This document shows, in pieces, positions 1-8,752 of a stretch of 64,000 bases of DNA. The stretch is taken from positions 124,001 through 188,000 of the forward strand of contig NZ_CP049862.1 of NCBI RefSeq assembly GCF_011300875.1. The letters run 5' to 3'. Under the pieces are notes generated by a model, which was not told the DNA's origin, did no database searches, and saw only the letters and a program-made list of their open reading frames with translations. The position numbers and the translations under genes are program-made. Each line of letters starts with the position of its first letter. Within the stretch, counting starts at the first letter, position 1. Source of the stretch: Sanguibacter sp. HDW7 (GTDB lineage Bacteria > Actinomycetota > Actinomycetes > Actinomycetales > Cellulomonadaceae).

Positions 1-474
1 TGCGAGCGACCCGACGCCGCCTGCGCCCCCGTGCACGAGCACGGTCGACCCCGGTGTGAGGCGACCGACATCGACCAGCGACGACCATGCCGTGCAGAGG
101 CCTTCGGGCAGCGCCGCGGCGTGCGCGTCATCGAGACCCGCCGGGACGATCAACGCATGACCTGCAGGAACGACGACCTCCTCGGCGTACCCGCCGCCGG
201 GCAGGAGCGCAGCCACGCGGTCACCCGTCCGGAGGCCCACCACCCCGCCGCCGACCTCGACCACCGTGCCCGCGACCTCAAGGCCGGGCCACTCAGGCGC
301 GCCCGGCGGGCGTGGGTACAGACCGCGCACCTGGAGCGCGTCCGCCGGGTTCACCCCGGCCGCTCCGACGCGCACACGCACGTCACCTGCACGGACGTCG
401 GGCACGGGCGCCGTGGCGTCCGCCAGTCGGGCAGGGGCTGTCCCGTCGCCGGGATCGATGGCGATAATGCGCAC
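1..474 (-). CDS. NADPH:quinone reductase / zinc-type alcohol dehydrogenase family protein (3' end cut by window edge)
   Basis: Reading the minus strand from a GTG at 474 gives about 158 codons that run off the window at base 1. The product starts VRIIAIDPGDGTAPARLAD. It then has the medium-chain reductase core: VRVGAAGVNPADALQVRG, a GroES-like stretch (WPGLEVAGTVVEVG, GDRVAALLPGGGYAEE), LPEGLCTAWSSL, and the start of the nucleotide-binding fold at GSTVLVHGGAGGVGSLA. This architecture is typical of QOR-type NADPH:quinone oxidoreductases that lack catalytic zinc; no zinc-binding cysteine cluster is seen in the part present. It is divergent from the cvn operon. The true C-terminus and substrate cannot be judged. 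Confidence 0.85.
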   Translation of the reverse strand, partial: MRIIAIDPGDGTAPARLADATAPVPDVRAGDVRVRVGAAGVNPADALQVRGLYPRPPGAPEWPGLEVAGTVVEVGGGVVGLRTGDRVAALLPGGGYAEEVVVPAGHALIVPAGLDDAHAAALPEGLCTAWSSLVDVGRLTPGSTVLVHGGAGGVGSLA

Positions 475-656
475 GGCGTCGACTCTACTGTCGTCACAGC
501 CGTCGCAGAACGGTCTTGCTCTTCTCCGTTAAGGTAGGCGGGCTGGATGCCGATGCCATCTAGCACGAAGACCTGTGGTGGTCATGCCGACACACGCAGC
601 TCCCGAAGGCCGATACACCGACGGCACTCGGACTTGGACGAACGAGAGAGGCACCG

Positions 657-3600
657 ATGCTCCGCAGACTTGGGGTGCGCGGGAAGATCCTGGCAACGCT
701 CGGCGTGCCGGTCCTCGTGCTCATCGTCGCGTTCGGCCTCCTGTCGCTGCGTGCGATCAACACCTACAACCAGGCAGACCTCCAGAGCCGCTTCACCTCG
801 CTCGTCGCGGGCCAGGAACGCTTCATCGCCGCAGTGCAGAACGAGCGCGACACCGCGATGCGCCTCGCCTACGCGGGCTCCGCGTCGTCCACGGAGCTCA
901 AGGCCTCTCTGGAGGAGGCGAAGGTGCTCACCGACACCGCCCGCGCCGCCTTCAACAGCGCCATGCAGGGTGCCGAGCTCGACACTGACAGCGAGGACAC
1001 TCGCGCAGCCCTCGCGGCGTCGATCGACGCCCGGAGCGACTCGAAGATGGGCAACGCCCGCGCGGCCCTCGCCGCGACCCCGCTCCACGCGCCGACGATC
1101 CAGGCGCGGTACACCCTGATGATCGAGCCGCAGCTCGACCTCGTCGACGTTCTCGCGAACGTGCTCGACGACCGCAAGCTCGCGTCCTACGTCGCCGCGT
1201 ACGGCGCGCTCAACCGACTCCACGACGCCGTGCAGCTCGAGTCGGTCCTCGGCAGCAACCAGATCGCGCTCGACGCGGTCGACGAGCTCACTGAGGGACA
1301 GAAGCGCAGCGTCGCGCTCTTCGCGAGCAACGTCGGCGCCATCCAGAACCAGGCCGACGCGCTGCTCGCGCAGATCACCGGAGAGGCGTCGGGCCTCAAG
1401 GTTCCGACCGAGGCGTTCTACTACACGCAGGTCCACAACGCGCTCCGTGACGGAAACATCGCGTCCGCCGGCCAGTCGGCCATCGCTGTCTGGGCCGAGT
1501 CCTCCGCCGAGCAGATCAAGGCGATCGACGAGGTCCGGCAGACGGTCTCCACTGCCATGTCCGGCGTGGCGGCCGATGCCGAGAACGCAGCGCTCCGCGA
1601 GCTCGTCATCACGCTCGTCGCGATCCTCGTTGCACTTGCCGTCACCCTCGTCATCGCCTTCCTCGTCGCCCGGACGATCGCCGACCCGCTCCGTGCGCTC
1701 CGTGACGCCGCCGGCAAGATCCGTGACGAGCTGCCGCGCATCGTCGACCAGGTCGCCGAGCCCGGTAAGGGCCCCGACGTCGTCGTCGACCCCATCAAGG
1801 TCACCTCGCGCGACGAGATCGGACAGCTCGCGACCGCGTTCAACGAGGTCAATGAGGTGACGCTCCGCGTCGCACGAGAGCAGGCGCTCCTCCGTGGCTC
1901 CATCGCGGAGATGTTCATCAACGTCGCCCGTCGCGACCAGGTGCTCCTCAACCGCCAGCTCGTCTTCCTCGATGAGCTCGAGCGGTCCGAGGAAGACCCG
2001 AACACTCTCTCCAACCTCTTCCGGCTCGACCACCTCGCCACGCGAATGCGTCGTAACGCGGAGTCCCTCCTCGTCCTCGCCGGCATCGACTCCGGCCGTC
2101 GTGTGCGCCAGCCGATGCCCCTCTCGGACGTCGTCCGTACCGCATCCTCGGAGATCGAGCAGTACGACCGCGTCCAGCTCGACCTCGGCACCGACCCGCT
2201 CATGCTCGGTCACAACGCGCTCCCCGCGGCGCACCTGCTCGCCGAGCTCCTCGAGAACGCGACCGTCTTCTCCGAGCCCGGAACCCCCATCGTCGTCTCC
2301 GTGAACGAAGACACCCGCTGGGTGAACGTCGTCATCGAGGACCAGGGCCTCGGCATGTCCGCCGAGGAGATCGACGAGGCCAACGAGAAGGCCGCGACCT
2401 ATGCCGCGAGCGAGATCGTCGGTGCGCAGCGCCTCGGCCTCTACGTCGTCGGCCGTCTGGCGTACAAGCTCGGCGCGACGGTCCGCTTCGTGGCGGCCAG
2501 CGACGGCACCGGCACGGTCGTGCGTGTCGCGTTCGCGCGTGCGCTCTTCCTCGCCGAGTCCGAGGTCCCGCTCGACGCCCCCGTCGACCCGCTGAGCAAG
2601 TCGACGCAGGAGGCCACGGAGGCGTGGGTCGGACCCGAGGTCGCGGCGGGCAGCACCCCGCTGGCCCCGCGGCGCGGCACGCTGCCCGAGCCTGAGGCTC
2701 CCGTCGCCGTGCCCGTCGACCTCGACGCCCTCACCGACGGTGCCACCTCGATGGGCATGCCGCGTCGACGCACACGCGTCGACGCCGACTCCGCGGCGCC
2801 GAGCGTCACCCTCTCGGGTGGTCTCGACGAGTCCGCGATCGTCCTCCCGGAGACCGTCGCACCTGCGCTGCCCGCCGAGTTCGCGGCGTCCGCGGAGAGC
2901 TGGATGCCGCCGCAGGCGGACATCACGCCCGGCGTGCTGCCGTCGCGCGGCGGCGCAGGCCTGCCCACTCGCTCGCGCAGCGAGAGCCCGGCTGCGCTCG
3001 AGTCGCCGGCCCCGCTGCCGGCTACCGACCCGGTCAGCGATGCCGTGCCCGCGCGTGCCGCAGTCTTCTCGAGCTTCCGTACACGTCGTTCGATCGAGTT
3101 CATGGAGCAGGCGCACGCCGCGGGCGGCGCCGCACCCGTGGGCGACGTCGCGGCCGAGGCCGTGGCCGCGCAGGAGCCCGAGCTCGTCGTCCCCGAGCTC
3201 GTCCTCGACGACGAGATCCCCGGGTTCGACGGCGGCTCGCCCGCTGGCCACGAGGCCTGGACGCCGACGATGCCCGCAGGTGCGCTCGACCTCGGGACGG
3301 CAGAGCCCTGGGCCCCGTCCGCGCCGTCTGCGCACGCTGTCGAGCAGCAGGCCGCTCCCGCCGAGCAGTGGGTGGCACCTGTCGCTGAGCAGTGGGCCGC
3401 TCCCGTCGCTGAGCAGTGGGCCGCGCCTTCTGCCGAGCAGTGGGACGCGCCCGTCGCCGAGCAGTGGGCCGCTCCCGAGCCCGCGGCTCCCGTCGGGCAC
3501 GACGACGAGCTGCTCCAGCGTCTGCGTTCGCTCGGTGCGCACGTCGGCTCGATCGCCTCGGCTGCCGAGCTCCCCGAGGACGACGCCCCCGTCCGCCGTG

Positions 3601-4718
3601 GGCGCTATGCGCGCTACGTCGACGAGGCTCCTGTCGCCCCGGCCTGGGGTGTTGCCACCCCGCACGAGGTTGTCGAGCCTGTCGCCTACGAGGAGCCTGT
3701 CGCGTACGTCGAGCCCGAGGTCTACGTCGAGCCCGAGATCCCGGGCCTCATCGACGAGGTTCCCGCGGTCCACGACGGCTACGTGCCCGAGCTCGCGGCT
3801 CCGGAGCTCACCGCCGGGACCGATGCCTACGTGTCGGTCGAGGCCGAGCCGGAGCAGTATGAGGCTGCTCCCGACGGCTACGCCCCCGCTCCCGACGGCT
3901 ACGCACCCGACGGCTACGCCCCCGCTCCCGCTGACGAGCCCGCGACGCCTGCCTGGGGTGCGACGAGCGACCAGGGTGCCGGTGCGTTCGCGCCCTACGC
4001 GGTGACGCCCGGTGGCACCGAGCTCCCGAGCTTCTCCGACGTTCTCGGCCAGCCGGCCGCCGCCTCGCAGCCGGCCGTCGAGGAGCGCAAGGGTCTCTTC
4101 GGTCGTCTGTTCAAGCGGAAGAACGCCCCGGAGTCGGCGGCCCCCGCCGCCCCCGAGGCCAGCCCCGCCTGGGGCGCTCCCGCGCAGGAGGCGTGGGGCG
4201 CGCCCGAGGCTCCCGCGGCCAGCCAGCCTGCCGAGTCCCCGTCGTCGGGCTTCTCGTACCGTGCCCCGCAGATCCAGCACAGCTTCCCCGCCGGCGACGC
4301 GTTCCCCGTGTCCGACGCACCGGCTGCGCAGGCTGCTCCCGAGCAGTTCGCCGCACCGGCGGAGGAGGCCTGGGGCGGACCGACGCTCGCGTTCGACGCG
4401 GATCTCACAGCGCGACTCGCGCTGCAGGCCGGGATCCAGGAGCAGGCGCTCTCCGAGCTCAGCCAGCTCTCGTCCTACCGGCCCAACCAGGACCTCTCGG
4501 CCAAGGGCCCGAGCCTCACCAAGCGCGTCCGCGCCGAGGCTCCGGCCGATGCCGAGCAGGACAAGCCCGAAGAGACGAAGATCAGCCGCGACGCGGTCGA
4601 GCTTCGCTCCCGGCTCTCGTCCTTCATGAGCGCGACCACCCGTGGTCGCCAGGACGGTGCGGGCGACGAGCCCGAACCGACCACCACCGTTCCCGACCAC
4701 GCACCGCAGTCGTACTGA
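657..4718 (+). CDS. cvnA: CvnA-type sensor histidine kinase with nitrate/nitrite-sensing (NIT) domain, HAMP and HATPase; long disordered tail
   Basis: A 1353-aa protein with ATG at 657 behind GAGAGG. Order seen: TM helix ~10-33; an all-helical extracellular sensor region ~45-300 resembling NIT domains; second TM ~312-341; HAMP (DPLRALRDAAGKI) to ~410; an H-box-like RLDHLATRMRRN with His459; a GHKL ATPase with N-box around Asn534 (LLAELLENATVFSEP) and G1 EDQGLGM; then about 700 residues of Ala/Pro/Glu-rich tail. In Streptomyces conservons the matching protein forms a membrane complex with a roadblock protein, a DUF742 protein and a small GTPase, and those three genes follow here. The tail is far longer than the catalytic part and contains short tandem repeats. 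The ligand is unknown. Confidence 0.9.
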   Translation: MLRRLGVRGKILATLGVPVLVLIVAFGLLSLRAINTYNQADLQSRFTSLVAGQERFIAAVQNERDTAMRLAYAGSASSTELKASLEEAKVLTDTARAAFNSAMQGAELDTDSEDTRAALAASIDARSDSKMGNARAALAATPLHAPTIQARYTLMIEPQLDLVDVLANVLDDRKLASYVAAYGALNRLHDAVQLESVLGSNQIALDAVDELTEGQKRSVALFASNVGAIQNQADALLAQITGEASGLKVPTEAFYYTQVHNALRDGNIASAGQSAIAVWAESSAEQIKAIDEVRQTVSTAMSGVAADAENAALRELVITLVAILVALAVTLVIAFLVARTIADPLRALRDAAGKIRDELPRIVDQVAEPGKGPDVVVDPIKVTSRDEIGQLATAFNEVNEVTLRVAREQALLRGSIAEMFINVARRDQVLLNRQLVFLDELERSEEDPNTLSNLFRLDHLATRMRRNAESLLVLAGIDSGRRVRQPMPLSDVVRTASSEIEQYDRVQLDLGTDPLMLGHNALPAAHLLAELLENATVFSEPGTPIVVSVNEDTRWVNVVIEDQGLGMSAEEIDEANEKAATYAASEIVGAQRLGLYVVGRLAYKLGATVRFVAASDGTGTVVRVAFARALFLAESEVPLDAPVDPLSKSTQEATEAWVGPEVAAGSTPLAPRRGTLPEPEAPVAVPVDLDALTDGATSMGMPRRRTRVDADSAAPSVTLSGGLDESAIVLPETVAPALPAEFAASAESWMPPQADITPGVLPSRGGAGLPTRSRSESPAALESPAPLPATDPVSDAVPARAAVFSSFRTRRSIEFMEQAHAAGGAAPVGDVAAEAVAAQEPELVVPELVLDDEIPGFDGGSPAGHEAWTPTMPAGALDLGTAEPWAPSAPSAHAVEQQAAPAEQWVAPVAEQWAAPVAEQWAAPSAEQWDAPVAEQWAAPEPAAPVGHDDELLQRLRSLGAHVGSIASAAELPEDDAPVRRGRYARYVDEAPVAPAWGVATPHEVVEPVAYEEPVAYVEPEVYVEPEIPGLIDEVPAVHDGYVPELAAPELTAGTDAYVSVEAEPEQYEAAPDGYAPAPDGYAPDGYAPAPADEPATPAWGATSDQGAGAFAPYAVTPGGTELPSFSDVLGQPAAASQPAVEERKGLFGRLFKRKNAPESAAPAAPEASPAWGAPAQEAWGAPEAPAASQPAESPSSGFSYRAPQIQHSFPAGDAFPVSDAPAAQAAPEQFAAPAEEAWGGPTLAFDADLTARLALQAGIQEQALSELSQLSSYRPNQDLSAKGPSLTKRVRAEAPADAEQDKPEETKISRDAVELRSRLSSFMSATTRGRQDGAGDEPEPTTTVPDHAPQSY
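3340..3480 (+). repeat. Tandem in-frame repeat coding for (V/S)AEQWxAP units in the CvnA tail
   Basis: The DNA repeats a unit containing gagcagtgg with a period of 24-27 bases. It encodes successive AEQWVAP, AEQWAAP, AEQWAAP, AEQWDAP and AEQWAAP units. A second, shorter repeat (APDGYAP) is encoded at about 3868-3925. Both lie in the low-complexity tail after the ATPase domain. Such repeats are prone to copy-number change. Confidence 0.8.
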
Positions 4719-4738
4719 CGCCGGCACAAGGAGATTCC

Positions 4739-5182
4739 GTGACCATCAGCTCCGAGGCAACCAACTTCGGCTGGCTGCTCGACAACTTCGTCAAGACCGT
4801 CGCCGGCGTCCGCCACACGCTTGTCGTCTCCGCCGACGGCCTGCTCATGGCGATGTCCGAGGACCTTGACCGCACGTCGGGCGACCAGCTCGCGGCGATC
4901 GTGTCGGGCATGTCGAGCCTCACGCGCGGTGCCGCGCGCCAGCTCAACTCGGGTAACGTCCGCCAGTCGATCATCGAGATGGATGACGCCTTCATGTTCC
5001 TCATGAACGTCTCCAACGGGTCCGTCCTCGGAGCCGTCGCCGACGCGACGTGCGACGTCGGCCTCATCGGCTACGAGATGGCCCTGCTCGTCTCGCGGAC
5101 CGAGGCGACGCTCACCCCGCAGCTCATCTCCGAGATGCGCGGTAACCTGCCCGTCAACGGCGCTACCCTGCCCCAGAGCTGA
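4739..5182 (+). CDS. cvnB: Roadblock/LC7 domain protein CvnB
   Basis: 147 aa from a GTG at 4739, about 20 bases after the cvnA stop and preceded by AAGGAGA. The protein (FGWLLDNFVKTVAGVRHTLV, SADGLLMAMSEDLDR, LAAIVSGMSSLTRGAARQL, IGYEMALLVSRTEATLTPQL) has the alternating helix/strand pattern of roadblock/LC7 (MglB-like) proteins. In conservons and in MglA/MglB systems this protein binds the small GTPase and can regulate nucleotide turnover. Its place between the kinase and the DUF742/GTPase pair supports the same role. Confidence 0.92.
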   Translation: MTISSEATNFGWLLDNFVKTVAGVRHTLVVSADGLLMAMSEDLDRTSGDQLAAIVSGMSSLTRGAARQLNSGNVRQSIIEMDDAFMFLMNVSNGSVLGAVADATCDVGLIGYEMALLVSRTEATLTPQLISEMRGNLPVNGATLPQS

Positions 5183-5197
5183 TGAGGTGATGACGCC

Positions 5198-5596
5198 ATG
5201 AGCAGTTTCGACAACGAGGTGGAGCACTCCACCGTCCGGCCCTACGCCGTGACCGGTGGACGTGTGAGGTCGGCGACGTCCGACCTCCCCCTCGAGGCGC
5301 TCGTCGAGGCGACGCCTGCGTCCGTCAACGGTCGCGGGCTCACCCCCGAGAAGCGCGAGATCCTCAAGCACGCGGCGACGAACTACGTCTCCGTCGCTGA
5401 GCTCTCCGCCCTCGTGCGTCTCCCCATCGGCGTGGTCCGCATCGTCATCTCGGACCTGGCCGACGACGGTTTTCTCACCGTGCACACGTCCGCACCCGTC
5501 AACGTCCACACGGGGCACGGTCAGCCTGGCTACCAGAACCCTGCCCTGTCCCTGAGTGTCCTGGAGAGTGTTCTCAATGGCATTTCCTCCCTCTGA
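5198..5596 (+). CDS. cvnC: DUF742 family protein CvnC
   Basis: 132 aa, ATG at 5198, 15 bases after cvnB with GAGGTGATG upstream. The N-terminal VRPYAVTGGRVRS motif and the following winged-helix-like region (LTPEKREILKHAATNYVSVA, LVRLPIGVVRIVISDLADDG) are diagnostic of DUF742, the third component of actinobacterial conservons. Its last 20 bases overlap the start of the GTPase gene, so the two are probably translationally coupled. The biochemical role is unknown; a DNA- or protein-binding winged helix is an inference from the fold pattern. Confidence 0.92.
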   Translation: MSSFDNEVEHSTVRPYAVTGGRVRSATSDLPLEALVEATPASVNGRGLTPEKREILKHAATNYVSVAELSALVRLPIGVVRIVISDLADDGFLTVHTSAPVNVHTGHGQPGYQNPALSLSVLESVLNGISSL

Positions 5597-6170
5597 GTCC
5601 GGCGCACCGGCGCACCAGGCTCCTACGGCTGTGAAGATCGTCGTCGCGGGTGGCTTCGCCGTCGGCAAGACGACCTTCATCGGGTCGATCTCCGACATCG
5701 AGCCGCTCAACACCGAGGCCGCGATGACCGAGCACTCGGTGGGTGTCGACGACGCGGGTGGCGTGTCCGACCGCAAGACGACGACGACCGTCGCCATGGA
5801 CTTCGGTCGCATCGAGCTCTCGAGCTCGCTGTGGCTGTACCTCTTCGGCACGCCGGGTCAGGACCGCTTCCTCTTCATGTGGGACGACCTGGTTCGCGGC
5901 GCGATCGGTGCCGTCGTCCTCGTCGACACGGACCGTCTCGAGCAGTGCTTCCCGGCCGTCGACTACTTCGAGTCGCGGGGCATCCCGTTCGTCGTCGGCG
6001 TCAACTGCTTCGACGGCGTCGCCAAGCACCGCCTCGAGGACGTCCGCGAGGCGCTCCAGGTGCCGGCCCACGTGCCGATGCTCTACACGGACGCCCGCTC
6101 GCGCGCGGCGACCAAGCAGACGCTCATCGCGCTCGTGCAGCTTGCGATGGCCCGCCTGCGCGCTGCCTGA
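5577..6170 (+). CDS. cvnD: Ras-like ATP/GTP-binding protein CvnD
   Basis: 197 aa from ATG 5577, inside the end of cvnC, with a GGAGAG ribosome site. P-loop GGFAVGKTT is at residues 25-33. A G3-like FGTPGQDRFLFMWDDL follows, and GVNCFDG stands where the guanine-specificity loop is expected. This matches the small GTPases of conservons, relatives of MglA. With the kinase, roadblock and DUF742 proteins it would form a membrane-proximal signalling complex. The gene is last in the operon and is followed by a strong hairpin at 6187. Confidence 0.93.
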   Translation: MAFPPSESGAPAHQAPTAVKIVVAGGFAVGKTTFIGSISDIEPLNTEAAMTEHSVGVDDAGGVSDRKTTTTVAMDFGRIELSSSLWLYLFGTPGQDRFLFMWDDLVRGAIGAVVLVDTDRLEQCFPAVDYFESRGIPFVVGVNCFDGVAKHRLEDVREALQVPAHVPMLYTDARSRAATKQTLIALVQLAMARLRAA

Positions 6171-6186
6171 GCGGCTCGTCGTCCGG

Positions 6187-6224
6187 AGGCCCGCCCACCC
6201 TTCTCCGAGGGGTCGGCGGGCCTT
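6187..6224 (+). terminator. Hairpin terminator after the cvn operon
   Basis: AGGCCCGCC pairs with GGCGGGCCT across an 18-base loop, starting 17 bases after the cvnD stop. A short T-containing stretch (TTCGTCGT) follows. It is typical of high-GC intrinsic terminators. Confidence 0.7.
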
Positions 6225-6357
6225 CGTCGTCGTAGGTCTCCGTGGGCCGCGCGCAGCACGAGCGGCACCCGCGGCGCACGTGCTGCCGCACCGTGCGCGG
6301 GACGGTAGATTGTGCTCGGTCGCGCGGAGTCGCGCGCCTCGTGGGGAGGTGTGGGTC

Positions 6358-6801
6358 GTGTACTACGCGGACGGGTCCGCGCTCCGGCTGTCGGTCGTGG
6401 GCTCTGACTACCCGTTCCTCCCCGGCGAGGACCCCGGTCCCGCCGAGCACGCCGAGGCCTGGCGGGCGTGGCTCTCCGAGCACGCCGGCGAGGTCGCCGT
6501 CACGGAGATGGGCCTGAGCGCCGCCAAGAGCGCCGCGATCCCCCTCGGGTGGGAGGCTCGTGACTCCGTCCGGCTGCTCGGCGACCGGCTGACGGTCCTG
6601 CGCATCCCGGACCAGGCCTTCCCCGTCGCTGCGATGGTCGGTGGCGTCGTTCCGTCGGTCGACGCCGTGCACCTGGGCGTCGCCGTCGCAGACCCCGAGA
6701 TCGACACGATCGTCACGTACGAGAAGCAGACCGCGCAGCTCGCGCGCATGTACGGCCTCGCCGTGCTCGCGCCCGGGCTCCCCGACCACTGGTGGGCCTG
6801 A
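6358..6801 (+). CDS. PIN-like domain protein with incomplete acidic site (VapC-related fold)
   Basis: 147 aa. GTG 6358 is preferred over GTG 6349 because GGGGAGG ends 9 bases upstream of it. The start YYADGSALRLSV matches the first strand of VapC-type PIN domains (usual form YxDTSAL). The end VDAVHLGVAVA...IDTIVTYEKQTAQLARMYGL matches the PIN C-terminal half, where LDALHLA and TxDxxL are usual. The first Asp is kept; the last acidic position reads TYEKQ. No antitoxin gene precedes it, so an orphan or inactive PIN protein is likelier than a working toxin. Fold assignment is by motif recognition only. Confidence 0.6.
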   Translation: MYYADGSALRLSVVGSDYPFLPGEDPGPAEHAEAWRAWLSEHAGEVAVTEMGLSAAKSAAIPLGWEARDSVRLLGDRLTVLRIPDQAFPVAAMVGGVVPSVDAVHLGVAVADPEIDTIVTYEKQTAQLARMYGLAVLAPGLPDHWWA

Positions 6802-6838
6802 CGTGCCGCCCTCGCGGACGTGCCAGAATGGGGCGTCG

Positions 6839-6923
6839 GGAGGGCTGACAGAGCGGCCTAATGTGACGGTCTTGAAAACCGTTGTCCGCAAGGACCGGGG
6901 GTTCGAATCCCTCGCCCTCCGCC
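6839..6923 (+). tRNA. tRNA-Ser (anticodon TGA)
   Basis: The acceptor stem GGAGGGC pairs with GCCCTCC. The anticodon arm cggtcTTGAaaaccg carries anticodon TGA. A long variable arm marks a class II tRNA, and GGTTCGAATCC forms the T-arm. CCA is not encoded (GCC follows the stem). Confidence 0.95.
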
Positions 6924-7099
6924 GATCGACGGGGTCGTGCCCAGCCGGGCGCGGCCCCGTCGTCGTCGGGCAGGTCCGTCGTCCCACGCGACATGGCAAC
7001 TGGCGTGGCACGATCGTGCGGGGCGCCGCTGCTCGGACGCCCTGACGCGCCGAGCCGCCCGCACGGCACCCTGGTCCCGGTCGACGTGGAGGAGGGGTC

Positions 7100-8368
7100 G
7101 TGCACGGTACGACGCAGGAGAACGAGCTCGAGCCCGTCGGGCTCATCCGGCAGTCCGGGGCGATCCTCGCCCTCGGCCGGCTGAGCCTGTCGGGAGGGAC
7201 CGGGAGCTACCGGGTCAAGGCGACGATGGCGCGCGCTGCCAAGGCGCTCGGCATGGATCGGCACGAGGCCCACGTGACGCTCACCGAGATCACCGCGACG
7301 TCCCATCGCGGCCCCATCTTCAGGACCGAGGTCACCGAGATGCGCAAGGTCGGCGTCAACGCCGACCGGCTCATGGAGATCGAACGCTTCGTCTCCGCGC
7401 TTCCGGCGGGTGCGAGCGTCGAGCAGCTCGAGGAGGGCGTCGCGCGCATCCGCGCGAAGGCGCCGCTCTACGGGCCGTGGCTCAACGCCCTCTTCGCGGC
7501 CGTCGCGTGCGCCGCGTTCGCGTTCCTCAACAACGGTGGGCCCATCGAGTGCGCCGGAGTCTTCGTCGCAGCAGGGCTCGGCCAGCTGCTGCGACGAGCG
7601 CTGCTGCACCGGGGCATGAACCAGTTCGCGGTGACGATGGTCGCGGCCGCGCTCGCGTCCGCCCTCTACCTCGGCCTCATGACCGTGCTGCTCGCGACGG
7701 GGGCGACGGCAGTCAACCACGAGGCGGCCTACGTGTCCGCGGTGCTCTTCCTCGTCCCGGGCTTCCCGCTCGTCACCGGCGCGCTCGACCTCGCGCGGCT
7801 CGACTTCTCTGCAGGGGTCGCGCGCCTCGTCTATGCGCTCATGATCCTCATGTCCGCGGCCCTCGCGGTCTGGGGCATCTCCGCGCTCGTCGGTGTCGCT
7901 CCCGACCCGGCGGTCGCACCGGAGCTCTCGTTCGTCCTCCTCACGATCCTGAGGCTCGTCGCGAGCTTCCTCGGCGTGCTCGGCTTCGCGCTGATGTTCA
8001 ACAGCCCGTGGCGCATGGCGCTCACGGCGGCCGTCGTCGGCATGGTCGCGAACGTCGTGCGCCTCACGCTCGTCGGTGAGGGGCTCGCGCCGCAGGCGGG
8101 TGCCGCGATCGCCGCGCTTCTCGTCGGTGTCGTCGCGGCGTGGGCCGCTCCGCGGATCGACGTCCCGCGTGTCACCGTCTACGTGCCGGCCGTCGTCATC
8201 ATGGTGCCGGGCGCGGCCGCCTACCGGGCGGTCTACCACCTCAACAACGGGGCGACGGTCCAGGCGATGGCGTACGCGGTGGATGCGGGGCTCGTCGTCG
8301 TGGCGCTCGCGATCGGGCTCGCGGTGGGCAGGATGCTCACGGACCGCTCGTGGCTCGTCGAACGCTGA
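7100..8368 (+). CDS. Threonine/serine exporter, ThrE family
   Basis: 422 aa from GTG 7100 with GGAGGAGG just upstream. The N-terminal ~130 residues are a soluble ThrE domain (DUF1212): SLSGGTGSYRVKATMARAAK, RTEVTEMRKVGVNADRLMEI. About ten hydrophobic segments follow from residue ~135 (WLNALFAAVACAAFAFL, VSAVLFLVPGFPLVTGALDL, VYVPAVVIMVPGAAAYRAVY). This one-piece layout is typical of actinobacterial ThrE, which exports threonine and serine using the proton gradient. It is a single gene between two tRNA-Ser genes and has no operon partner. Confidence 0.88.
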   Translation: MHGTTQENELEPVGLIRQSGAILALGRLSLSGGTGSYRVKATMARAAKALGMDRHEAHVTLTEITATSHRGPIFRTEVTEMRKVGVNADRLMEIERFVSALPAGASVEQLEEGVARIRAKAPLYGPWLNALFAAVACAAFAFLNNGGPIECAGVFVAAGLGQLLRRALLHRGMNQFAVTMVAAALASALYLGLMTVLLATGATAVNHEAAYVSAVLFLVPGFPLVTGALDLARLDFSAGVARLVYALMILMSAALAVWGISALVGVAPDPAVAPELSFVLLTILRLVASFLGVLGFALMFNSPWRMALTAAVVGMVANVVRLTLVGEGLAPQAGAAIAALLVGVVAAWAAPRIDVPRVTVYVPAVVIMVPGAAAYRAVYHLNNGATVQAMAYAVDAGLVVVALAIGLAVGRMLTDRSWLVER

Positions 8369-8454
8369 CCCTCCAGGAGCGCTACGGGTCGTTCGTGATG
8401 GGGGACCGTTTCGGTTTGGAGGGTGCGAAGGGCTCCGATAGAGTGTCCTGGCCT

Positions 8455-8544
8455 GGAGACGTCGCATAGTCAGGTCTAGTGCGCCACCCTGCTAAGGTGG
8501 TAACGGGGTAACTCGTTCGAGGGTTCAAATCCCTCCGTCTCCGC
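8455..8544 (+). tRNA. tRNA-Ser (anticodon GCT)
   Basis: Acceptor stem GGAGACG/CGTCTCC, anticodon loop cacccTGCTAaggtgg giving GCT, long variable arm (class II), T-arm GGTTCAAATCC. CCA is not encoded. It is followed at once by a terminator hairpin. Confidence 0.95.
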
Positions 8545-8547
8545 TTC

Positions 8548-8580
8548 CGAAGGACCCCGGTCGATGACCGGGGTCCTTCG
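8548..8580 (+). terminator. Terminator after tRNA-Ser(GCT)
   Basis: A perfect 15-bp stem (CGAAGGACCCCGGTC with GACCGGGGTCCTTCG) around a GAT loop starts 4 bases after the tRNA. Confidence 0.85.
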
Positions 8581-8639
8581 ACGTTCCCGTGTGGCACGTG
8601 CCACGCCCACAGGATTTCGCGTCGCGGCCACCCAGCGGC

Positions 8640-8645
8640 TATGCT
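8640..8645 (+). promoter_or_regulatory. Putative -10 box (TATGCT) of tRNA-Arg copy 1
   Basis: TATGCTC starts 34 bases before the mature tRNA. The same TATGCTC..CGAGG pattern occurs at exactly the same distance before the second copy (20642), so the promoter was duplicated with the tRNA. Confidence 0.6.
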
Positions 8646-8673
8646 CGACGAGGCCGCTTGCGAGAGCAGCCAT

Positions 8674-8749
8674 GCGCCCGTAGCTCAACGGATAGAGCAT
8701 CTGACTACGGATCAGAAGGTTGGGGGTTCGAATCCCTCCGGGCGCACCA
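8674..8749 (+). tRNA. tRNA-Arg (anticodon ACG), copy 1
   Basis: 76 bases with acceptor stem GCGCCCG/CGGGCGC, anticodon loop ctgactACGgatcag, T-arm GGTTCGAATCC and an encoded CCA. It is identical over its full length to the tRNA at 20676. The two copies flank the ~12 kb accessory block. Confidence 0.97.
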
Positions 8750-8752
8750 GAC

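Noticed and set aside
31-537. Plus-strand frames at the left edge
   Set aside because: They lie opposite the clear quinone-reductase sequence on the minus strand and show no protein character.
582-4727. A 1381-codon open frame on the minus strand opposite cvnA
   Set aside because: Its translation is Arg/Gly/Asp/Val-rich with no domain sense. It is the antisense shadow of cvnA in GC-rich DNA.
6358-6801. VapC toxin of a toxin-antitoxin pair
   Set aside because: No antitoxin frame precedes it and the acidic active-site set looks incomplete, so only a PIN-like fold is claimed.
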